Source: Sphagnum magellanicum
Taxonomy: Eukaryota > Streptophyta > Sphagnopsida > Sphagnales > Sphagnaceae
DNA length: 64,000 nt
Direction: 5' to 3'
Assembly (NCBI GenBank): GCA_021904315.1
Contig: CM038912.1
Span: 25,146,949 to 25,210,948, forward strand
Position 1 is the stretch's first letter; each line of letters starts with the position of its first letter. Positions 11,011-21,791 of this stretch are shown in pieces. The notes under the pieces are model-generated. The model was not told where the DNA came from, did not search any database, and saw nothing but the letters and a program-made list of their open reading frames with translations. The translations under genes were made by a program, and so were the position numbers.

Positions 11011-11985
11011 TGTTAAAGGTGTCTTTGTTACAATGTGAATCACACTAACATTATTCAAGAATTTGATGAACTTTACATTTTAAAAGTTTGATGAATTGGC
11101 TTTTCAAATGATTCTTATCATTAAAGCCAATGCTAGATTCATAAGTGAATCTTCTTTTTCATATTTATTTTCAATTTTAAGATAGGTTTGATTTTTGAGT
11201 TAAAGGTTAAAGTTAGAGATTAGGATATGATTTTAAAGGTTAGGGTGAGGCTTGAAAGGAAAGATTTTTGTGTTTTAGTGTTAAGGATTAATGTTTAAGG
11301 TTTCTATTGTAGGTTTTTTAAGTTTATGATTCAAGTTAGGGTTTTCATGTTTCCAATTTAGGGATTTAGGTCTGATTTTTAGGGTTTAGGATTTAGGTTT
11401 GGGTTCTCATGTTTACAATTTAAGGTTTTAGTTTGGAATTATAGGTTTTTAGGTTTGATTTTTAGGGTTTAGATATAAAGTTTATTATTTAGGGATGATG
11501 AATAGGTTTTTGATTTTTAGATTTGATTTTTAGGGTTTAATGTTTAAAGGTTTAACGTTATGGTTTTCAAGTTTAATTTTTAGGGTTTATTGTTTAAGGG
11601 ATAAGGTCAAGGTTTTTACATCTGATTTTTTGAATTTAAAAAAAAGGTTTATTATTTAAGGATTAAGGTTAGGGTTTTAAGTTTGAGTTTTAAGGTTTTA
11701 GTCTAATGTTTGGGGCTTGGGGATAGAGTTTATGGTTAGGGTTTTCAGGTTTCATCTTGTTTTCCATCATAGTAGGTGAAGTTTGAATTATATCAAACAA
11801 GTTATCAAAATTAATGCCCAAACATCTTCTCAACATCATTATTTACATGAAACATGGCGAAATCACTAGATGTATGATGCTTTCATGTGGAATTAGTCCA
11901 AAAAAAAATTGTGATGATGCATTGTTCATTGCATCAAACATCAACCACACGAATACAAATGAAATTTGATGGCCCACATTGAAGG

Positions 11986-12508
11986 ATGGGGTTGCCTCAA
12001 GTACACATTTGCAAAGAATTGCCTCAGTGTATTAGATTCATTGATGGCACCTTGATCAAGATTCACAATCCTTATTGGAATGAGGCCTACCATACATGGT
12101 TTAAAGGATGGAAGAAGATTTATGCAATGAATAAAATTATCATTCTAAACCACCATGGATTGTTCATCTACATAGACATTGGTTCCCCAATTCTTATTAT
12201 GATGTGAATATCCTATGACATTCAAATGTGTACAAAGATTGACATTAATATTTCTCACATGGAGATGAATATTTTGAATACCTTTCCAAAGATTTGAGTT
12301 ATGCATGTGAAAAAATGTTTATATGTGCATGAGAGGACAATACAAGTTTCTTTTAGATGCTAACCATGCTATGATGAGAACATATAACAAAATGCATTCA
12401 AGTTTCAAGGTGCAATTAAATTGGGGTATAGGTGGGTTCCATCCCACAAAACCAAACTATTCACATTTGTTCCAAATCAATGTTCGGCAATTTTCATTCC
12501 TTGGTTGA
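11986..12508 (+). pseudogene. PIF/Harbinger transposase remnant, copy 1
   Basis: The frame at 11986-12207 contains CIRFIDGTLIKI (first catalytic Asp of the DDE_Tnp_4 family), NPYWNEAYHTWFKGW and ILNHHGLFIYIDIG. A frameshift follows; in the next frame SYYDVNI supplies the second Asp. From 12323 another frame gives YNKMHSSFKVQLNWGIGGF, the C-terminal block. In relatives I remember, an acidic residue precedes WGIGG; here it is Asn. With two frameshifts and stops the enzyme is dead. Its role would have been cut-and-paste transposition in the nucleus. Confidence 0.7.
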
Positions 12509-12665
12509 AAACCAATGTTAGTTTTCAATCGAGTTTTCAATGAGAACTGCCATGAAAACCTTCTTGATAGTTCTCATTGGAAATGAGAGCTGCCCAAGTT
12601 TTCACTAAGCATCAAACTTGAAAACCAAACCAATTTTCACATTTTAGAAAAGGTTTGGTTTTCAT

Positions 12666-14239
12666 GGTAAAAATTTAAAAAATTAACTTGTAATAAATAA
12701 AAAAAAGTAAAAAGTAATTAATAGTAAAATAAAATATAATAAATAATAAATAATAGTAAATAATAAGTAGAAAGTAGGAAAATAAATTTAAAAATAAAAC
12801 TTACTATTTATGGAGGTGGCCACCACATTAAGGTTAGGGGTTAGTGTTTAAGTTTGTTTGTAAGAAGGCTCCAAGCTCCCTCTAGGGCCCACTTTGCTCC
12901 TATGCAATTTTACACCTCCACATTTGCTCTCCTATACTTTAAACACTTTTGTTTTTTTGTTTTTTTTGTTAAAAGTCTTTTAAATCTTCTTAGTTGTTTT
13001 ATGTTTTTTTTTTCCTAGTTTTTTGTTTTTGTTTTATAGGGTTTGTAATATCAATTTGTAGTTTGTAAATTGTGTTTTCTTCTTTGTGACATTTGGTTTG
13101 TTCCAGTGTGTGTTGTTGTTGTTCCTTAATGTGGCTACTCCCCACTTATTGCTCCAGGTCATTGTTCCCCGCTTGTTACTCCTTTGCATGGTTCCCCACT
13201 TGCTATTCCCTATGTGTGGTTACTCTTCAATTGTTCCTCCAAGTCGCTCCTCTTTCATGTGGCTCCCCACTTGTGCTCCACATAGTTGTTCCCCTGTGTG
13301 GTTGCTCCTCACTTGTTACTCCCTTGCATGGCTCCCCACTTATTACTGTGCTTGTTGCTACACCATGTCCTTACTCCCCGCTTGTTGCTCCCCCGGTGGT
13401 TGCTTTTCACTTGTAGCTTTTGCTTTTTTTTAGGCCCCTTATTGTTGCTACTCCTTGCTTGTTGCTAATCTCGTGGCTACTCCTCGCTTGCTTGTTGTTC
13501 CCTAAAGTACTTTGTAATACTTGAAGGATTCAAGAAGTAATACCTAAAGTACTCTGTAATACTTGAAGGATTCAAGAAGTAATACCTAAAGTACTCTATA
13601 AAACTTGAAGGATTCAAGAAGTGTTAAAAGCACGGCTTGAAATAAGTCTAAAAGTATTCCTGAAGGCTGGTTTAGTATTTGGAGGAAGGCTTGTAGTATT
13701 TGTGAAGGCTTGAAGTATTGAAGAAAGTTTGAAGCATTCAGAGGAAGATAATTGTTTAGTACTTGGGAAAGCTTGAAGTATTCAAGAAATACTTAACCAT
13801 TTAAGGTTGTAAGGGAGTGTAAACTCAATATAAAGAACCACTCATGCTTAAAGGCCTAGTCCTTACATAGTCCTTGGTGAAATTTTTTTTGGTTGCGTAG
13901 GACACGTGGTTTTAAATCATTAGCTAGGTTTGTACCCGCATTGACCAACATTTCAAAATCCGTTTAGGGTGACTTTGGCACAAAACGTGTATTTCATGGT
14001 CATTTCTTTCTTAAGGTGCGAACTAACGAGTATTATGAGCCTAGCCTCTAAGTTGTTGTCATCAAATGTTTGCGCACTTGCCTCTTACAACATTTATGTC
14101 TACTAAGAGTTTTTGTTTAGGTAGGTGCTTCTATGTGTTTTGTCTCTTTATTTGGCTATGCACGCACGATTAAGCAACCAAGTTGCTTCTAATGTAATTT
14201 CATTTGTGTTTTGTAAGTATTATCCAACACACCATCTTA
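12666..14239. other. Gene-free stretch with low-complexity repeats
   Basis: 12690-12800 is an AAATAATAA-type low-complexity run. 13086-13500 is made of degenerate GCTCCCCACTTGTTGCTCC-like units (open in several frames, encoding Cys/Leu/Pro-rich nonsense). Nothing else is recognisable up to 14239 apart from the 42-bp array at 13501. Confidence 0.6.
13501..13622. repeat. 42-bp tandem repeat, about three units
   Basis: Units starting CCTAAAGTAC at 13501, 13543 and 13585, nearly identical, each with CTTGAAGGATTCAAGAAGT. The following 150 bp contain diverged TTGAAGTATT/CAAGAA variants, suggesting an older, larger array. Confidence 0.85.
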
Positions 14240-15800
14240 AGTTGTTGTCTCTTTTCACTAATTGTTGTGGAGAGAAAATGGCAAAAGGTTGAGGTCAAAG
14301 GAGATATCCCAACTTGGGAAAAGGTAGATTACAAACTATAGACAAAAATTTTTTTTGCAATAGTTAAAAAGTTGAATAATAAAGGTTTGAGCCTTAAGAC
14401 ATAGATCACTAGTAAGCATGTGACTAATGCAAATATCATGGAGGTTTTTGGAGAGTTCAAAATTCTTAGGACCACAAATCCAACTTTAGATCCAACTACA
14501 AAGTTATACTCAAAATGTTATGGCCATAGTAATGTGAACAACAATGAATTCTATCTGTGGTTTGTCAAAGGTTACATTGTTCCAGAAAAAGGTTTAGATA
14601 TTGATTGGGCTAAGGCAGCTGCTTCTACTACAAGAGGGAAGTTCAGGAAGGAGGAGATAGCAAAATGGAAATTGGTTCTTGGGGCTACATCAAGAAGTCA
14701 CAACAGAAGTGGCATGAAGATCAAACTTTTCTTACAATGGGTGCAAGGCCAAAGGATTCAAAAGCATGAACTTCCTAGCTCAAAGACCTTTGTTGACATC
14801 ATCTCCAAGTTTCTTCACATAATCACACCCATTGTAGTGGTTCGTGTTTAAGAGCTACATGATCTTCTAATTAAAGTCTTCAGCGAGTTGAAACGAAAAG
14901 TCGAACATTTGGCGTTGTAGAAGATGAAACATGAAGTAAAAGTGATTAAATCACGATTTTTTTTAACGAATTGATGAAAATTGCTTACACAAGCACAAGA
15001 GTGCATGAACAAGGATGAACAAAGATTTGAGATCTTCTACACCGACTCCATGCACTCAAAGATATGGTATTTCAATGTAACTTTAGAATCTTGTTTTACA
15101 ATTAAGGTTCATTGTTCAAAATCATGCATCATCATGTTATTTATGCCTATAGGGTTCACACAAGAAGTGATTGTCTTCTAGGATCATTTAAGTCTACCTA
15201 GATTTTGCGGATTTTGTAAGTTGAGGGCACTGACAACATTAATGCTCCTTCAAAGGATGTTGATTTTCTTGAAGATGTGAAGGTGTTAATTAAAAAAATT
15301 CACACCTTGGAAAAAAGAATAAAGATATCCCGTATGTTGTTGGAAGACAAGCACTAGAGTGCCATGTAAGGTGAAAATGATTTACAAGGTGCATAATTAG
15401 ATATGTGGAAATTGAATTCTGACATTGCATCTACAACAAAGGATCTTATAGAGCTTTAACAAGAAATGCAAGCTATTCACCAACAACTAGAGGAAATGCA
15501 ACAAGGGGGAGGGTTATCTTTCTAACCTCAACCAGTTTTGCATCCATCTGCCCCAATTCTTGATGATGATGTTAGCAATTCATGTTAAATTTTTATGTAA
15601 GGATGTGGTTTTTGCAAGAAAAGGTTTACTTCATATGATGTGGCTATTGTGTCTTACAAACATACCTACCACCCTTTTTGCCTTGCTCAATTGTGTAAGA
15701 AAGATAATAAGTGTTGTGTATGCAAAGAGGTAATTCATCCTAAATGGTGGGCTTTTAGGGGATATGAAAACCAAATGATGAGATTATGGTTTTAGCTATG
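14240..15800 (+). pseudogene. Decayed TE-associated gene with Cys/His zinc finger
   Basis: Consecutive plus-strand pieces look like one protein. 14420-14851 (143 codons) includes YGHSNVNNNEFYLWFVKGY and KAAASTTRGKFRKEE. 14981-15181 contains EQRFEIFYTDSMHSKIWYF. About 15400-15520 is Gln/Glu-rich and probably coiled coil. 15601-15785 encodes CGFCKKRFTSYDVAIVSYKH, then YHPFCLAQLC, CCVC and HPKWW, i.e. a C-x2-C ... H-x2-H-x2-C ... C-x2-C finger resembling a RING or treble-clef domain. Stops at 15586 and 15598 and frameshifts break it. I recall similar uncharacterised repeated proteins in non-seed plants, unverified. The finger suggests nucleic-acid or protein binding; the actual role is unknown. 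Confidence 0.45.
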
Positions 15801-17089
15801 GAGCTTGGTGTGGGTTTTTTGTGTAACAACGTCAAGCTTACATTGAAAGAAGAATGTGCAACACAAAGAAAATCATGTAAATCCTTAAATTCTCTTTTCC
15901 ATTACCAACAAATGTTTAAATTCACATCCATGGATTGTGCAACTTGCGTTATTTATTGTTTAGGGTTTATGGTCTTTCCTTACTATCCTTACAATCCTTA
16001 CAGATGGCATTAATCAAGATATTAATTTAACTCAATTTGGATTGGCTTTGTAAGTTTTGGGCACATGTTTAAATTCCTTCTAAGTTTTAGCTATCTAAGT
16101 ACAATCACAGTTGGGATACACAAAAGGAATGTCTCACCTCAAAATCACTCAGAGGACATTATTTTGAATGACCACTATGTTTACTAATCCATTTATTTTG
16201 GTGAATTTATTTTTCCATTTAATATTCACATTCTTTTTTATTGAAATGGTTGTGATTGTTTGTGATTTGGATGATTTAAACATGTCCTTAAATGTCCTAG
16301 AACACATTTCAGAAACGTTGTCCCACTACACAATTTTATTAAAAAGGAATCAACAGAAATAATAATATTTGTTCAAATTGATTCATATTTTAACCACAAA
16401 TAAAATAAAATATGTTTTACATGATGGCACAAAATTTTGGTAATATAAAAAACTAGATTTTTTAGAATTGATATTAGAATCTTGAATTTTCTTCTTCAAA
16501 AGGGTTACATTAATAAAGACAAGTATATTAATTATATTAATAAATATTTTACATTCCAAAGGTTTAGGGGGGAAGATAGGAGGTGTGGATCTTAAAAAAA
16601 GGACATTTTTTAATGTTTTTACTAAGACTTTGGCACTCCAATGAAAGATTGTCATTCTAGAAATGTCTTGGAGTCCTACATTCTTTTATGGTTTATGCTT
16701 CAACAAGACATCCAAAATTTGTTTAATTAACTCTTTTCAAATTTTGCAGCACTTTTTCGTTGAATGACTAAACATACATGGCATCTTTTCATTGTTTCAC
16801 ATCTAAAAACATGATTCGGCCTCAAGACTTAGGACTCAAGACACAAGATAGTTCTATGTACTTCATGGTTCTTGTTGTGGTACCCCAATTGTGATTGTAC
16901 CCATCTATCTAGTCCTTGATCTAGGATTTAAAGTCAAAGTTAGAGTGCATTGGATGTGCAAATTTGTTTAATGTTTAGTTTGTAATTTGGTGTTCATAAT
17001 AGTTGATTGATTTGTGTAGATGAATTCATTCCTTAATAAGCATCTAAGTAAGGAACTCAACATGCAACATGAGCAAAATCCTTTTTTTT

Positions 17090-17590
17090 GCATTCAAATC
17101 ATGTGTTAAGGATTTAAGGACAACGTTCATGACCGATAACATTCATGCACAAGTCCTTTGTTAGGATTCTAATGTTGTTTAGGACAACTTGTCCTTTGTC
17201 CATCAATCAAGCCCTTTGTTAAGCATCTAACCACTTTGGTAATGAGTAATTTCCTTTATAAGGAATTGCAAGTCCTTTGCTAAAACATGTGATTGCTTTG
17301 GTAATCAATTTAGTCCTTTGTTCAATACTTCAAGTCCTATGATTAAACACCTAATTGGTTTGGTAAGGAGTATGGTGCTTTTCTACCTACTTGAAGTCCT
17401 TTGTTAATCATATGATTGCTTCGAAAAGGATTCTATTACTTTTTTTGGGGGTTTCAAGTCCTTGGTAAGCACCTAATTACTTTGGTAATTAATCTACTAC
17501 TTTGTGGTGTTTTAGGTCCTTGGTAAGCACTTGATGGCCCTTTGGTAATCAATTTACTACTTTATGGATTATGTTTGTGTGACTTTTCAT
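17090..17590. repeat. Degenerate ~60-bp tandem repeat, about seven units
   Basis: Repeated phrases AAGTCCTTTGTTAAGCA, CTAATTGCTTTGGTAA and AATCTACTAC recur at roughly 55-65-bp spacing from 17150 to 17570, with heavy divergence between units. No protein reading. Confidence 0.65.
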
Positions 17591-18855
17591 AAGCACTTGA
17601 TTGTTCAAATGTAATTTGCAATTTACAAAATTTGAATATTGGTTAATGAATGCAAATATTACAATTATTGAAATTACTATTCATGTGTTATTCATGTAAG
17701 GTTTGTTATTTATGGGTTCAAGTAGACTGAAATGGGATCATGTGGGTCAACTTTTCACTTTGGTAAACAACAAAGTTTGGGAGTGTTAAATACCAATTGG
17801 CTTGCACCAACTTCATGCATAGGCCATTTAGGTGCATTGACACCTCCAACCTCACCAAGAGCCATCGATGTACTTGTAGTGGGTGATGTAATTGTAGATC
17901 CTCCAATGAAACATGTGCATGCTAAGAAAGTGGTGTGTGAATTGCCATCAAAATTAGACCACAATCTGCAAATGGAGGATGCAATTGAAGGACATGGCTA
18001 TTAAGAACAAAATGCACAACCAATTGCAAATCTAGTTGTTGTCCACATTTTAAAAGAAATTACTATTCCCCAATCTATTGGTATGTGTTCATAATTTTCT
18101 ACTTGAAAATATCCTTGTGAACACATTATAAGATCTTAGGATGGCATGTTTTTACTTTAAACACACAAAGACTGTCTGATTTGCTTGGGAACAAGTTACT
18201 TTATCTATTGATTTGTCTTATGATTGTAGGCATGGCTACTATGCAGCATGAAATTTTAGAACAGAACAAAGCCAACCAGACATAAGGTTAAAGCTCATTG
18301 TCATACTTTTGGGTCTTTGGTGACATTTTTGTCAAGGTTAAAAAGGTTCAAAGTGGCTTTGCAAGCTCCTCCAATATCTTTCAATCTTTATATATTGTCA
18401 TGTTGACATTTTGTTCATGATTTTGTATTTTTTTTTCAATGTAGATTTGAGGTTCCATTCACTATTTTATGTTTATACGTGTTTAATACATGTAAAACAA
18501 TCTAATACACAGTGTAAGATTTTGCAAGAACATAGATGTGACGCATTCTTACACACCCTTAGCATGGAGATATGCACTCACAAACCCGCTTGGAAGTGGA
18601 ACTACTATGTAGTTGTAGTCTAACAAGTACGGTGGTTCAATGTAATGCAATGAAGTTCATTAAGAATCTAATGCGTTGTGTCTAACATCTACACATAACA
18701 TCCTAATCTAACATGCATTGGATTTTTGAAAAGCTAATCTAAAAGGAACCATGTTACAAAATCTCATAAGTTTTTATTTCTTATTTTTTATTTTTTTGAT
18801 CAAGAGTTAAGCTTTGAACTAGAAACCACTTTGCTTAAATTGAAGGAAAAAACAG

Positions 18856-19266
18856 AAAATTCAACCCCCTCTACTTCCAACAAGTGTAGCTCCCTTACAG
18901 CAACTCCGATGATGCTAAAAATTGAGAAGAACCTTCTACACCTCTGAAACTAAGACTGATTTAAATTTGACACAAATCCAACGGTGGATTTGGGAGGAAC
19001 TATTAATTGAAATAAAAATCCAGAGGCTTTGTCATGGAAATCCTTCCATGAACTCCACTACAACACCCTCTACTTCCAACCAGTGTAGTTCCCTGACAAC
19101 AACTCCGATGATGCCGAAATTTGAAAAGAACCTTCTACACCTCTCAAACTAAGACTAATTTAAATTTGACACAAATCCAACGGTGAATTTGAGAGGACCA
19201 ACTAATTCAACCCAAAATCCAAAGGCTTTGCTACAAGTACTTGTTACACAGAACTTCCTTCCATGT
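18856..19266. repeat. 199-bp direct duplication
   Basis: Two consecutive units (CTCTACTTCCAAC at 18869 and 19068) share AACTCCGATGATGC, AGAACCTTCTACACCTCT, CACAAATCCAACGGTG and CAAAGGCTTTG/CAGAGGCTTTG. Divergence is moderate. Non-coding. Confidence 0.8.
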
Positions 19267-20134
19267 TTGATTCTTGCACACACCTTTTCCATGAACACCT
19301 CTCCACACATAAGAACTAAAAATTCTTCCTCACACTTCCTCCTCCTTTTTCTTTCTTTCTCACATACACCCAATACCCTCTCTCTTGGTAAGCCTCCATG
19401 ACCTTCCTTGAGCTTATTCCCCTTGTCCAATGAAAGTTTTGAAATCCTTTGCTCCAATCAATGGCCTCCTCATCCTTTTAGAGCCAATGAAAATTGAGAA
19501 TAAATTGCCATCCAATTGAGTTTAGGATGAGAATTCTTGGGCCCAATGAGACACAAGAAATCTTCCATCCTATAATCAAATAGGATGACAATCCTCATGA
19601 CTAATGGGATTGGAGGATTCATCCTTTCCTTTATCTTGGATATCTTGATGAGGTCTTTTGAGCTTGATCCTTATCCTTTCTGTCTGTTGACCTTCACATC
19701 CTACTTTTTCATCCTAATTACTTCAAGTAACTAACTACTAGGATAATTTATCGGTAGTAACAAGTAACATCCTTGAATTCTTACTTGATTAATTCAATGG
19801 TTGAACTAACATCCCCATGTACCATTTACTCTTTTGATATCCCCTACCTATTTATTTTACCATGCACTAGTTAACTATGTAGTACATAGTAAATTGGAAG
19901 TAAAATTTGTACCACAAAAAACCCCCACATACTTCTAAATCCGTCGTCAAAATTAGGGTTCGATGAATCCATTAGATCTAGGATGTTTGAGTTTTCATGA
20001 GGTTCCGTCGTCACTCCCACACCTTACGCCTACCCTAATTTGTTAAATAAAAAGGCCTCGACCCTTTTTGAACGCAAGTACCACATTGTTTGTATTACCT
20101 TCTTGGTTCTTGTTGATGCAGGTGAGAACTAGTC

Positions 20135-20542
20135 ATGGCAGATGATGTCACTACGCCTTCGAATCCTCCAGTTGCACCAGTAGAACAGAAAAAACTTAAA
20201 GAAACACCGCTCGACGTGATTGTTTCTCAACGGTCATGCGAAGAAAAATTGCCCAGGCGAATGGTGCGCAATCGAGTCAATCGTTCGGCATGGGATCGTT
20301 GATTGTCTCCTAACCCACATGCTTTAGCAATTTATTTAAAATTCATTCTTGCTCATGGAACTGCACCAGAAAGGTTTGAAAAATGTCAATGCGAAGATGA
20401 TGATGTCCGTCTCCATTGTCGAACGTGGGTTTCCGGTGATGGCCATTATCATTGGCTACGAGGGCCAATCAACCCCCTTCCCATGGAGCACCGAGCCGAG
20501 TACCTCGCTCGCACCATTCGTTGCATTCTAGATTTTTTGTAA
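20135..20542 (+). pseudogene. 136-codon ORF interrupted by a single TGA
   Basis: ATG at 20135 sits in a good plant context (gtcATGGca). The frame runs 55 codons (contains SCEEKLPRRMVRNRVNRSAW), hits TGA at 20300-20302, then continues open in the same frame for 79 more codons (SPNPHALAIYLKFILAHG, a Cys-rich KCQCEDDD segment, HYHWLRGPINPLPMEHRA) to TAA at 20540. Base composition is clearly less AT-rich than the flanks. CGTTGA could come from a CGT-CGA or CGT-TGG-type codon by C-to-T/G-to-A change, the same decay seen in the neighbouring retroelement. No family recognised. It could be a recent pseudogene, an exon pair with a cryptic boundary, or part of another element. A TGTTGATGCAG acceptor-like site lies just upstream (20111-20121). 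Confidence 0.4.
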
Positions 20543-21101
20543 TTATGATCTATCCTTTAAGTCGGTTATAAAGTTGTAATTCACCTGAGGCTACTCAGGC
20601 GGAAATGTTAATACTTAAGTTTGATTTGATTCTATTTAAAAGTCTAATAGAAGTGAAACTAAATAAAGATGTATTAGGACTACATCCTAAAAATCTTACA
20701 AGTACATGATTAGTGCTTAGAGATTCTTCTACATACTAACTTAACCTTGTCATGGCGAAATGCTATTGTTAATCATGGGCTTGTATTCCCTATATATCAA
20801 TAAATCACATCTAATTCTACATCCCCTTTCCTTTCTCTACCACATAAAAGGGATAATGTACTTTAAAAGGTTTACTAGGTGCTTAACTGATTAAGCGCTA
20901 CATCAACTGAAATAAAGAAGTACTATATGCCTAAAAATATCACAAAAGTTGATTCAACTATTAATAATCACTACTTGGAGGCTTATAAGCATTCAAATCA
21001 TTAGTACTAAGGAAAATTATGGAACTAAAGCTTAACTAATTGTTGAATTATAATCCATGGCTCATAATAGATCTAAACAATGATTTCATAAATTTAATGA
21101 T
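20543..21101. other. Spacer up to the retroelement target site
   Basis: No gene or repeat recognised. It ends in ATGAT (21097-21101), the left half of the retroelement target duplication. Confidence 0.6.
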
Positions 21102-21257
21102 TGTCATGGCCTAAGATATTTTAGGACTAGTATGGTCCAGGGTTATAAAAGGAGATAGTCTGGGGAACAACCTTTCAGCAAATCAACACCAGTTGATGGA
21201 TCAATAAAGCTTGTCTTGTCTTGTAATTTTCCATTTGTTTGTAGTCGATCCATAACA
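21102..21257 (+). repeat. 5' LTR, 156 bp
   Basis: Begins TGTCATGGCC, ends CCATAACA. Contains TATAAAAG at 21144-21151, a predicted transcript start near 21177 (33 bp from the TATA start) and a poly(A) signal AATAAA at 21203-21208, giving a very short R region. It differs from the matching 156 bp of the 3' LTR (26964-27119) at 12 positions, all transitions. Confidence 0.95.
21144..21177 (+). promoter_or_regulatory. LTR core promoter: TATA box and predicted transcript start
   Basis: TATAAAAG at 21144 in the context GGTTATAAAAGGAG. The usual 25-35-bp spacing puts the start close to the A at 21177, which is also where the sequence becomes complementary to the primer-binding site. The same box lies at 27006-27013 in the 3' LTR. 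Confidence 0.6.
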
Positions 21258-21259
21258 AT

Positions 21260-21269
21260 TTGATCTGCT
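21260..21269 (+). other. Primer-binding site, apparently for self-priming
   Basis: TTGATCTGCT starts two bases after the LTR. Its reverse complement AGCAGATCAA matches 9 of 10 bases of 21177-21186 (AGCAAATCAA), the predicted 5' end of the element's own RNA; the mismatch is a G-to-A transition. It does not resemble the 3' end of initiator Met or other common plant primer tRNAs. Self-primed reverse transcription is established for Tf1/sushi-type elements, and this arrangement has the same geometry. Confidence 0.5.
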
Positions 21270-21402
21270 CCTTCTTCTTGTTTGTTTGTTTTGTTGTTTC
21301 AGTAAGTAGCTAGAGGTATCTTGGGGTGAAACTTGGAAAGGTTATAGAAGACTATAGGACACTTCTACTCTCAAAGTTTCAAAAGAAAAGGATATGTTTT
21401 AT

Positions 21403-21712
21403 GAGTGTTAAGAGCTTTTGAAAACTTTGTGTCAGATCTGGTTTTTTGGTCATATCTCCTTTGTTTAAACTTTTTTGGGTCTGTAACTTTGTGATCTTAT
21501 AGATCATATAGGAATATATGTGTGAGAGAAATTTCATGTCATTTGGACTTGTATTGTGAGAGTTAAGAGCTTTTGAAAACTCTATGTCAGATCTGGTTTT
21601 TTGGTCATATCTCCTTTGTTTAAACTTTTTTGAGTCTGTAACTTTGTGATCTTATAGATCATATAGGAATACATGCGTGAGAGAAATTTCATGTCATTTG
21701 GATTTGTATTGT
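21403..21712. repeat. 155-bp duplication in the retroelement leader
   Basis: Two head-to-tail units (starting GAGTGTTAAGAGCTTTTG at 21403 and GAGAGTTAAGAGCTTTTG at 21558) differ at only a few positions. Both lie in the untranslated leader upstream of gag, with the next GAG at 21713. Possibly a duplicated packaging or structural RNA segment, or simple slippage. Confidence 0.85.
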
Positions 21713-21791
21713 GAGAGATCTAAGCATCTGAAGTTTCAGTCTCAGTAGGAGTTTGAAAATTGGGAAGCGCAAAAGTGTGAGAATTACCACC

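Larger units (their letters stand above)
10195..12665 (+). mobile_element. Decayed PIF/Harbinger-like element, copy 1
   Basis: About 2.4 kb colinear with 58903-61200. Common landmarks: TTGGCCATTGGTTATT at the left; a short ORF (10801); an intron-like stretch full of TTAGGGTTT motifs (11200-11760); the transposase remnant (11986-12508); and a right part rich in GAGAACTG/TTCTCATT motifs. Exact termini and target duplications were not found. The TTAGGG-rich interior resembles plant telomere heptamers but is not a regular array. Both copies carry the same GAGAACC-rich insertion after the transposase C-terminus, so it predates their separation. Confidence 0.6.
15801..20134. other. Gene-poor spacer
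   Basis: No gene recognised in 4.3 kb. Short frames at 15786-16013, 16168-16362, 17732-18004 and 18411-18623 lack any motif. The stretch holds two repeat blocks listed separately (17090-17590 and 18856-19266). Shortly before 20134 the base composition becomes less AT-rich. Confidence 0.5.

Noticed and set aside
11200-11760. Interstitial telomere (TTTAGGG motifs; also 59780-60290)
   Set aside because: The heptamers are scattered at irregular spacing within a transposon intron-like region and never form a tandem array.
13086-13500. Cys/Leu/Pro-rich ORFs up to 115 codons
   Set aside because: Built from degenerate GCTCCCCACTTGTTGCTCC-like repeats and open in several frames.
21258-21275. Initiator-Met tRNA primer-binding site
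   Set aside because: The sequence after the LTR does not match the usual TGGTATCAGAGC-type site; self-complementarity fits better.
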